Shown here piece after piece: positions 1 to 4,416 of a stretch of DNA of 8,846 nucleotides (within the stretch, counting starts at the first letter, position 1; the number at the start of each line of letters is the position of its first letter). A model generated the notes under the pieces. The model saw only the letters and a program-made list of their open reading frames with translations. It made no database searches and was not told the origin of the DNA. The stretch is from Planctomycetota bacterium (GTDB lineage Bacteria > Planctomycetota > Phycisphaerae > UBA1845 > Fen-1342), in assembly GCA_030616465.1 (NCBI GenBank), contig JAUWXH010000045.1:1-8846 (forward strand), read 5' to 3'. A program made the translations under genes and the position numbers.

Positions 1-1
1 C

Positions 2-310
2 GAACGTCTCAACCTCGTCCAAATCGCGCGCCGACGGCTGGGCGTAACTGTAGTGGAGATGGACACGATGGTGTTTCAGCCTGTCGACGCCGCCGCGCAC
101 GAACGCTGCCTGCGCGAGGTGTCAGAATCCCTGGCGACACGCGGTCCCGCTGAGCGTTGCCACGATACGCTGCACAGGTACGGGATCACACACGTATTCG
201 TGGGCTTGGTGGAGGCCGAAGCGTGGCAGGGGCTGGAGAAGTTCGACGACAGGCGGTATTTCCGGCCGGTCTTCGACGACGGTCGCACCCGCGTTCTTGC
301 GCTGGAATGA
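2..310 (+). CDS. C-terminal end of a probable multi-pass membrane protein (partial, runs off left edge)
   Basis: The reading frame is open from the first bases of the window to a TGA at 308-310, giving 102 residues with no stop, so the gene begins outside the window. An internal GTG at 53 could be read as a start, but coding-like sequence continues upstream of it. The last ~50 residues (YGITHVFVG, then EAEAW, GLEKFDD, YFRPVFDDG, RVLAL) resemble the extracytoplasmic tail of large bacterial membrane glycosyltransferase-like proteins (DUF2298 and YfhO style), where a 'Y-G-v-x-Y-v-x-V-G' strand is followed by 'gL.KFd' and a final beta-strand pair. No membrane helix lies in the visible part, so the family call rests on that tail alone and is tentative. 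The frame itself is convincing; the function is not fixed. Confidence 0.6.
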   Translation, partial: ERLNLVQIARRRLGVTVVEMDTMVFQPVDAAAHERCLREVSESLATRGPAERCHDTLHRYGITHVFVGLVEAEAWQGLEKFDDRRYFRPVFDDGRTRVLALE

Positions 311-335
311 ATCCTGGACCGTGGCGCGCGGCCGG

Positions 336-364
336 TTGTCCGCATTCGGTGCCCGACCTACAAT
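336..364 (+). promoter_or_regulatory. Sigma-70-type promoter for the membrane protein/ABC operon
   Basis: A -35 element TTGTCC (336-341) and a -10 element TACAAT (359-364) are separated by exactly 17 bases. Transcription would begin near 371, just upstream of the candidate start codons of the next gene (380, 413, 416, 437). The pair lies in the short gap after the stop codon at 310, where a promoter is expected. This is read from the sequence only. Confidence 0.5.
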
Positions 365-412
365 CCATGGTGACGGCTCGTGCCCGGCACCACACAACCG
401 CAACCGCTCAGG

Positions 413-1078
413 ATGATGCGCAGACCACGAACCCGTATGGCGACACCCGCCGGCCCGCAAGGTAGGTCCGTTCGTAGCCCAACGCGGCCCAAGCGAACCC
501 GCGCGACCGGTACGTCCCTCTTCGTCGCCCTGTTGTCCGCGGTCACGGCCGGCGCCGCCGGCACGCCGGAGGAGCCCAAGGTGGAAATCGCCGGGGGCGC
601 GGACGGTAGCGGCCAGAATTATCGCTGGACGGTCACAAACCACTACGGCTCGCCGATCGTTTACATCCAGTTCCCGCACTATCACGCGGACACGTTCCAC
701 GCTCCCGAGGGCTGGAGCAAGGAATCCACCTACCTGGTGAACGTTGGCGTGCCCGACAAACCCGGAACGTGCACGGCTTCGGTAGACTCGGCAAGAAAGG
801 GCATCCCCCCCGGGCGCTCGGCCGAGTTCAGCGTGCGCCTCGCCACCGGGGGCGCTCACCGCCGACCCGGCCAGGTAACCGTCCGCTTCGCCGATGGGAC
901 CCAGACGATCGTGGCGGGCGTGGAACTGCCGACCGCCTCTACCACCCCCGAGCGACTCTACGGGCTGATCGGCTTCGCGCTGGTCTTCGTGATCATTGTG
1001 ATCGTTCAGACGCGGCGTCGCCGAAAAGGGCCGCGCGCCATCGAACCGGACGCCGGCTCCGCTGTAGATGACGAGTGA
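413..1078 (+). CDS. Secreted single-pass membrane protein of unknown function, first gene of an ABC exporter operon
   Basis: About 221 residues. An Arg/Lys/Pro-rich N-terminus leads into a hydrophobic stretch (roughly residues 34-48, SLFVALLSAVTAGAAG), read as a signal peptide with cleavage near the Ala-Ala-Gly. The ~130-residue ectodomain has alternating beta-type segments (VEIAGG, YRWTVTNHYG, IVYIQFPHYH, AEFSVRL, QVTVRFADG), suggesting an immunoglobulin-like or other beta-sandwich fold. Near residues 182-200 comes a membrane helix (LYGLIGFALVFVIIVIVQT), then RRRRK and a short acidic tail, so the domain is anchored facing outward. I do not recognise the family. The start is uncertain: GTG at 380 and ATGs at 413, 416 and 437 share the frame, and none has a convincing ribosome site. 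The stop overlaps a GTG that could start the ATPase, so translation may be coupled; a role as an accessory subunit of the exporter is inferred. Confidence 0.7.
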   Translation: MMRRPRTRMATPAGPQGRSVRSPTRPKRTRATGTSLFVALLSAVTAGAAGTPEEPKVEIAGGADGSGQNYRWTVTNHYGSPIVYIQFPHYHADTFHAPEGWSKESTYLVNVGVPDKPGTCTASVDSARKGIPPGRSAEFSVRLATGGAHRRPGQVTVRFADGTQTIVAGVELPTASTTPERLYGLIGFALVFVIIVIVQTRRRRKGPRAIEPDAGSAVDDE

Positions 1079-1125
1079 GTTGCCCCGGCGTTGCCACGCC
1101 GCGGGTCCCAAGTTGTAATCGCGGC

Positions 1126-2025
1126 ATGGACGCGCTGGTCACGCACGATCTGTGCAAAAGCTACGGCCCGCACGAGGTCTTGCACAAGGTCAACCTGCAG
1201 GTTCCGACCGGTTGTCTGTTCGGCTTCCTGGGTCCCAACGGGGCCGGCAAGACCACCGCTATTCGCGTTCTGCTGGGGCTGCTGCGGGCGTCGGCCGGGG
1301 CGGCACAAATGCTCGGTCGCGACGTGTGGTCCGAGGGACCGACGCTGCGCGCAGACGTGGGCTATCTGCCCGGTGAGGTACGCTTGTACGACCACCTGAC
1401 CGGACGCGCGACGCTCGCGTTCATGGACGCGGCCCGGGGCGGCGGAGCTGCAAAAGAGATCAAGCGCCTGGCGGACCGGTTCGACTTAGACCTGGACAAA
1501 CGGGTCCGCGACTACTCACGGGGGATGAAGCAGAAGCTCGGGCTGATCCAGGCGCTGATGCACCGCCCCGAACTGCTCATCCTCGACGAGCCCACCATCG
1601 CCCTGGATCCCCTGGTGCGGCAAACGCTGTTTGAGGAGTTGCGCTGCGTCGCCGCCGAAGGACGAACCGTCTTCTTCTCCAGCCACACGCTCGGCGAGGT
1701 GGAAAAGCTCTGCGACATGGTAGCGATCTTGCGCGAGGGACGACTGATCGCCCAGGAAAGGATCGAGGTGCTGCGCGCGCGTGCCGTGCGGCACGTCGAG
1801 GTCGTTTTCGCTGCGGGCGGGGGCTCGGTCAGGCCGCTGCCGCGGGGCCTACAGGTGCTGCAGGACAGCGAGAACCGCATCGCGGCCACCTGGATCGGCC
1901 CGATTGAGACGTTGCTGTCGTGGCTGGGGGGCCGGGCGGTTCAGGACCTGACGATCGCGCCGCCCGATCTGGAAGATCTGTTCATGACCTACTACCAAGC
2001 CGGCAAATCGGAGCCGAGACCGTGA
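1126..2025 (+). CDS. ABC transporter ATP-binding protein (ABC-2 type exporter, NatA/CcmA-like)
   Basis: A 299-residue cytoplasmic ATPase that would power the permease encoded next. All nucleotide-binding motifs are visible: Walker A GPNGAGKT (residues 36-43), signature YSRGMKQKL (130-138, in place of LSGGQ), Walker B LLILDEP (150-156) and the switch histidine in SSHTL (H187). The Q-loop region reads YLPGEVRLYD, without the usual glutamine, and the D-loop reads IALDP rather than SGLDP. Variants of both occur in drug- and polyether-type exporters. The last ~85 residues are the usual C-terminal extension of this subfamily. The start is set at ATG 1126 because MDALVTHDLCKSYG aligns with normal family N-termini. 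A GTG at 1075, overlapping the previous stop, would add 17 residues that look non-conserved. The substrate cannot be told from sequence. Confidence 0.93.
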   Translation: MDALVTHDLCKSYGPHEVLHKVNLQVPTGCLFGFLGPNGAGKTTAIRVLLGLLRASAGAAQMLGRDVWSEGPTLRADVGYLPGEVRLYDHLTGRATLAFMDAARGGGAAKEIKRLADRFDLDLDKRVRDYSRGMKQKLGLIQALMHRPELLILDEPTIALDPLVRQTLFEELRCVAAEGRTVFFSSHTLGEVEKLCDMVAILREGRLIAQERIEVLRARAVRHVEVVFAAGGGSVRPLPRGLQVLQDSENRIAATWIGPIETLLSWLGGRAVQDLTIAPPDLEDLFMTYYQAGKSEPRP

Positions 2026-2834
2026 ACCTGGCGGTGTTTCGCAAAACCGCGCGCGAAACGGTGCTGCTATTTGCCATCCTGACGGCGGCGATCGTCGGCT
2101 TCGAGCTGCTCTTCGTACTGGCGATGGGCGAGTTCGTCGAAGAGATTACCAGCATCTGGAAGATCGGCATCGTCCGGCGTTTCGTCCAGGTGTTGGTCGG
2201 AGCCGATCTGTTCGCCGACCTCACGCCGACCACAATCATGACCGTCGGCCTGGCCCACCCGCTGCTGTACGCCTTCACCTGGACTCTGTTGCTCACGAGC
2301 TGTACGCGCGTCATCGTGGGCGAGGTCGATCGGGGTACGGCCGACCTGCTGCTGACGCTGCCCCTCGCGCGCGTCACGATCTATGCCAGCGTTTCCGCCG
2401 TTTGGGTGCTGTGCGGCGTGGTCGTGAGCCTCGCGCCGCTGCTCGGTATGTGGCTGGGCGAGTCGTTGTACCCGCTGTCGGAGCCGATCGAGCTGGGGCG
2501 CCTGTGGATACCGGTCGTCAACCTGTTCGCGCTCTATCTGGCAATCGGCGGGGCGGCAACACTCGTTTCGAGCCTGGTCTCACGGCGCGGCCAGGCCATT
2601 GGGATCATTCTCGCGGGGCTGCTGACGTCGTTCCTGCTCAACATCTTGGCCCAATTCTGGTCGCCGGCGAAAGAGATCAGCTTCCTGGGGCTGCTTCATT
2701 ACTACCGGCCGCTGGTGAGCGTACGGACCGGCGAATGGCCGCTGGGGGACATGGCCGTGCTGGCGTGCATCGCCGGCTGCTGCTGGCTGGCCGGGCTGTG
2801 GTGGTTCTCGCGCCGCGACATCCCGGCCGCGTGA
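2022..2834 (+). CDS. ABC-2 type transporter permease
   Basis: A 270-residue integral membrane protein forming the channel half of the exporter. It starts at GTG 2022, overlapping the ATPase stop (GTGA), with GGAG at 2010-2013 as ribosome site. Six hydrophobic segments are visible near residues 13-34, 67-95, 117-145, 160-185, 190-212 and 244-265. Before the third helix is the cytoplasmic loop GEVDRGTADLLLTLPL, the classic ABC-2 permease coupling-loop motif ('E..rGT...ll.lPl.r'), which normally contacts the ATPase. The C-terminus WWFSRRDIP is also typical of the family. With one ATPase and one permease, the working unit would be a 2+2 complex, possibly with the upstream membrane protein. Export of a drug, lipid or polysaccharide precursor are all possible; nothing here selects among them. 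Confidence 0.9.
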   Translation: MNLAVFRKTARETVLLFAILTAAIVGFELLFVLAMGEFVEEITSIWKIGIVRRFVQVLVGADLFADLTPTTIMTVGLAHPLLYAFTWTLLLTSCTRVIVGEVDRGTADLLLTLPLARVTIYASVSAVWVLCGVVVSLAPLLGMWLGESLYPLSEPIELGRLWIPVVNLFALYLAIGGAATLVSSLVSRRGQAIGIILAGLLTSFLLNILAQFWSPAKEISFLGLLHYYRPLVSVRTGEWPLGDMAVLACIAGCCWLAGLWWFSRRDIPAA

Positions 2835-2867
2835 GGGCAGCCGCCCCGCTGCCCGAGCTTGGGGCGG
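2835..2867 (+). terminator. GC hairpin just after the permease stop, with a competing alternative stem
   Basis: Immediately after the TGA, GGGCAGC (2835-2841) pairs perfectly with GCTGCCC (2848-2854) around a 6-base loop. The loop plus one base, CCGCCCC (2841-2847), can instead pair with GGGGCGG (2861-2867). There is no T-run, so intrinsic termination is uncertain; it may only stabilise the 3' end of the operon transcript. Confidence 0.35.
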
Positions 2868-2884
2868 GAGCAAACCTGCGTCGT

Positions 2885-2908
2885 CAGCTATCAGCCGTCA
2901 GCGTTCAG
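2885..2908 (+). repeat. CAGCTATCAGCC-type dispersed repeat, copy 1
   Basis: The copy begins CAGCTATCAGCC and continues with a GTCAGC and a GTTCAG word. It matches the copy at 3025-3050 exactly over the first 12 bases and loosely after that. Internally it is a series of TCAGC-like words. Strings of this kind occur as dispersed intergenic repeats in several bacterial genomes; their function is not known to me. Confidence 0.5.
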
Positions 2909-3024
2909 GCAATAAGGTCCGTCCCGGACGCACGGTTCGGGGTTCGGGAGGTGGCGGCCGGGCTGAGCCTGTCCCGATTCATCGCGATGCCGGACGTAGG
3001 GTTGAGCGTTCGCGGTTTCGCGAT

Positions 3025-3050
3025 CAGCTATCAGCCCCCGGCTTTCAGCC
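3025..3050 (+). repeat. CAGCTATCAGCC-type dispersed repeat, copy 2
   Basis: This is the second copy of the repeat at 2885, in the same orientation and 140 bases downstream. It shares CAGCTATCAGCC and ends with GGCTTTCAGCC. The two copies bracket about 115 bases without a gene, ahead of the hairpin and the queC remnant. Confidence 0.5.
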
Positions 3051-3069
3051 AATGGTAGCGTGCGGCCGG

Positions 3070-3119
3070 GACGCACCAATCCCAGGCCCACATTTGAATG
3101 GTGCGTCAAGGGACGCACC
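3070..3119. repeat. Three-armed GACGCACC inverted repeat (alternative hairpins)
   Basis: GACGCACCA at 3070-3078 can pair with TGGTGCGTC at 3099-3107 (9 bp, 20-base loop). The same middle arm, GGTGCGTC (3100-3107), can instead pair with GACGCACC at 3112-3119 (8 bp, AAGG loop). The two hairpins exclude each other. A related GACGCACGG word lies near 2927. The element ends where the queC-like sequence begins, consistent with a small mobile or recombination-prone hairpin repeat. It also resembles a switchable RNA structure, but no gene follows that would be controlled. Confidence 0.6.
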
Positions 3120-3123
3120 CCAC

Positions 3124-3242
3124 AGGGCTACGATCCCGATCCGCCCGGCCGCGCCTGTGGCCACTACGACAGTTGCCGGCTGCGGCTGGAAGCGTTCGCC
3201 GAGCTGGGGGTGACCGACGCGGCGCCGTACGTCGCCGAATAA
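3124..3242 (+). pseudogene. queC: Decayed 3' remnant of queC (7-cyano-7-deazaguanine synthase)
   Basis: About 38 codons before the TAA at 3240-3242 read GYDPDPPGRACGHYDSC followed by RLRLEAFAELGVTD and APY. This matches the C-terminal zinc-binding tail of QueC, typically 'SCYDP...G.aCG.CdSC.lR..GF.eAG..DP..Y'. QueC makes preQ0, the deazaguanine precursor of queuosine and archaeosine. Two of the expected zinc cysteines are gone: C of SCYDP is Gly (GGC for TGC) and the second C of CGxC is Tyr (TAC for TGC), each a single base change. Nothing QueC-like lies upstream; homology stops where the GACGCACC hairpin ends (about 3120). A frame from GTG 3060 runs through, but its first ~20 codons are hairpin sequence. 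I read it as a broken gene end rather than a 60-residue gene. The family match is from memory of the motif. Confidence 0.65.
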
Positions 3243-3281
3243 GGCGTTTGCTTGGCTTACCTCGGCGTGCCTGCGTCGAAG

Positions 3282-3635
3282 CTACTCTGCTTCCAGAAGG
3301 CGCTTGAGTTTGACCCGGTCCTTCCGGGCCTTCTCCAGTTTGGCCTGCATCCCCCGGCAAGCGTAGTAGATGTAATCAACGAAGTCCTGGGTTTCGACCA
3401 CAAGTTGGCGACGATCGGCCTCCTGCCGCGTCGACGGGAGCTTTCGCAAGCGGATCGAGACAGCCTTCTTAGCTCCTTGGAGTGTGATGCAGTCGTGCTC
3501 CCACATATACGCTTGGATCAGCCTGTACTCGTACCTGTCCTTCAGGCGCTCGCCGATCTCGTGTATCGTCTTTCCTTCTTTCGCCAAACGCCCAATGATC
3601 TTCGCGTCTTTTGACCGGATTGAAGTCGTATCCAA
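3282..3635 (-). CDS. Small basic helical protein with a possible N-terminal helix-turn-helix (unknown function)
   Basis: 117 residues, unrecognised. Residues ~9-31 (KDAKIIGRLAKEGKTIHEIGERL) look like a resolvase-style helix-turn-helix, followed by a mixed segment with MWEHDCITLQG and a charged C-terminal helix (MQAKLEKARKDRVKLKRLLEAE) that could form a coiled coil. A DNA- or RNA-binding role is plausible but inferred. The start must be TTG 3635: an in-frame stop lies five codons upstream, the next Met is at residue 43, and a strong ribosome site AAAGGAGG sits five bases before the TTG. It lies 33 bases downstream of the fibronectin-like gene on the same strand, probably co-transcribed. The strong Shine-Dalgarno site and slightly less GC-rich text differ from the core genes and hint at acquired DNA. 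Confidence 0.72.
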   Translation of the reverse strand: MDTTSIRSKDAKIIGRLAKEGKTIHEIGERLKDRYEYRLIQAYMWEHDCITLQGAKKAVSIRLRKLPSTRQEADRRQLVVETQDFVDYIYYACRGMQAKLEKARKDRVKLKRLLEAE

Positions 3636-3668
3636 GATCGCCTCCTTTCATTTGGGGGCTTTCCCGCC

Positions 3669-3860
3669 TCACGCCCCGATCGTCGCGCTGGCGGTTTCGC
3701 TCCACGGCCCCTTTTCGCCGGTGGTGGCGAGCCATCTTAGCATGTAATGGGCCGTCTTGCCGCCGTCCTCGCCCGGGAAGTCGGCCACGTAGGGCGTGCG
3801 CGTGTCCAGCGACAGGAACGTCAGCTCGCCCGGATCGACCGGCGGCGGGTCGCCCGCCAT
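3669..3860 (-). CDS. Very short fibronectin type III-like protein
   Basis: 63 residues, complete: an in-frame TGA lies two codons before ATG 3860, and AAGGAAGGAG precedes it by about five bases. The sequence FLSLDTRTPYVADF (15-28), KTAHYMLRWLATTGEKGPWSE (35-55) and a final SATIG match the last ~50 residues of larger proteins that I recall from Planctomycetes and Bacteroidetes. Those have an N-terminal helical region and end in one fibronectin-like domain with 'YR.r....geqvGpWSd.vsvtv'. Here only the C-terminal beta-strands of such a domain are encoded, too few for a complete sandwich. It is therefore either a truncated descendant kept as a small protein or a module that pairs with another copy. 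It leads a two-gene - strand unit with the helical protein downstream. Function unknown. Confidence 0.7.
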   Translation of the reverse strand: MAGDPPPVDPGELTFLSLDTRTPYVADFPGEDGGKTAHYMLRWLATTGEKGPWSETASATIGA

Positions 3861-3940
3861 AACTCACTCCTTCCTTTCGCAAATGACATGGCTCGCGGCC
3901 CGCGGCGCGTTGTGCGTCGTAGGCGCCGATCTGCTGCGCG

Positions 3941-3948
3941 ATTATAAT
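3941..3948 (-). promoter_or_regulatory. Perfect TATAAT -10 element upstream of the small - strand pair
   Basis: ATTATAAT is palindromic, so TATAAT reads on both strands (3941-3946 on -, 3943-3948 on +). On the - strand it lies about 80 bases before ATG 3860. The nearest -35 candidate, TTTACG, is about 20 bases upstream, which is too far for a strong match. It stands out as an A/T island in very GC-rich sequence. Weak evidence. Confidence 0.3.
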
Positions 3949-4027
3949 AGCTGGTCAGATACGTCCCGTAAAGTGGGCTTTTTCCGATCCCGGCCCCCAC
4001 TGGGCCGCCCGGCGGCCGTCCGGCAGC

Positions 4028-4237
4028 CCCCGCCGGGCCTCGCGGGACGAGTCCGGGACGTCCGGGGACGACTCCGGGACCTCGGGGAGTGACTCCGGGA
4101 CGTCCGGGAGTGAGTCCGGGACGTCCGGGAACGAGTCGCGGAGTTCCGGGAACGACTCCGGGACCTCCGGCAATGAGTCCGGGACCTCCGGGAATGAGTG
4201 CGGGAGCTCCGGGGACGAGTCCGGGACCTCCGGGGAC
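4028..4237. repeat. 21-bp minisatellite, nine clear units plus one degenerate unit
   Basis: Nine consecutive 21-base units run from 4049 to 4237 with consensus GA(G/C)TCCGGGAC(C/G)TCCGGG then GAC, AAC, AAT or AGT. A more degenerate unit precedes them (4028-4048). Units differ at a few fixed positions, and neighbouring units tend to share variants, as expected from slippage or unequal crossing-over. Because 21 is a multiple of three, every frame gives a heptapeptide: + strand (D/E)SGTSG(D/N/S) and PGxPGxx; - strand VPGRPGL-like, PExPDS-like and Arg/Ser-rich. No frame has a credible start, so I treat it as non-coding or as debris of a repeat-containing gene. Confidence 0.85.
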
Positions 4238-4337
4238 GACCCGCTGGCATGAGTGGGGGACCGGCCGCTGACGGGCGCAAGTGCTTTGCGGCCAAGCTGT
4301 TAGCTGCGTGGTTGTAGTGGGCGCTCTCACGCGCTCG

Positions 4338-4346
4338 TGGTATGCT
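4338..4346 (+). promoter_or_regulatory. Possible extended -10 promoter for the OLD-family gene
   Basis: TGG followed by TATGCT (4341-4346) fits an extended -10 element, about 70 bases before the OLD start codon. A TTGTAG at 4312 is too far upstream (23-base spacing) to be a matching -35. Weak call based on position and one motif. Confidence 0.3.
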
Positions 4347-4416
4347 GCGTCACGTGGCGTAGGGCCGCGCTGAGGCTGGCGCGGGGCTATCCGAATCGGA
4401 GACCGGAGGTTGTATC

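Larger units (their letters stand above)
2835..3123. other. Gene-free repeat-rich gap between the ABC operon and the queC remnant
   Basis: No convincing coding frame lies here: frames open across it are extensions of shadows of the permease gene. It holds a post-operon hairpin, two copies of a CAGCTATCAGCC repeat, several GACGCAC words and a three-armed hairpin. The stretch between the two repeat copies (about 2909-3024) shows nothing recognisable. Confidence 0.6.
3861..4416. other. Gene-free region with a minisatellite and divergent promoter space
   Basis: This gap separates the - strand pair from the + strand OLD gene. Long frames cross it only because the 21-bp repeat is free of stops in several frames, and none has a good start and ribosome site. 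It contains the symmetric ATTATAAT near 3941, a G/C-rich low-complexity stretch (3990-4048), the minisatellite, and about 160 bases of unique sequence that should carry the OLD promoter. Confidence 0.6.

Noticed and set aside
122..1111. A 329-codon open frame on the - strand
   Set aside because: It lies opposite the partial membrane protein and the signal-peptide protein, has an arginine/glycine-rich composition typical of antisense to GC-rich genes, and shows no domain.
2402..3058. A + strand frame overlapping the permease and extending past it
   Set aside because: It is out of frame with the clear permease. The extension into the gap is rich in Arg, Gly and Ala and runs through both CAGCTATCAG repeats.
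3060..3242. A complete 60-residue gene starting at GTG 3060
   Set aside because: Its first ~20 codons are the hairpin repeat and there is no ribosome site. The rest matches a QueC tail with lost cysteines, so a pseudogene is the simpler reading.
4028..4237. CRISPR array
   Set aside because: The 21-bp units are directly tandem with no spacers, and there is no cas gene nearby.
3821..4330. A 169-codon - strand frame with a collagen-like PGxPGxx repeat
   Set aside because: The repeat is a by-product of the 21-bp minisatellite, which is open in all three - strand frames. The GTG start has no ribosome site and the 3' end overlaps the start of the fibronectin-like gene.
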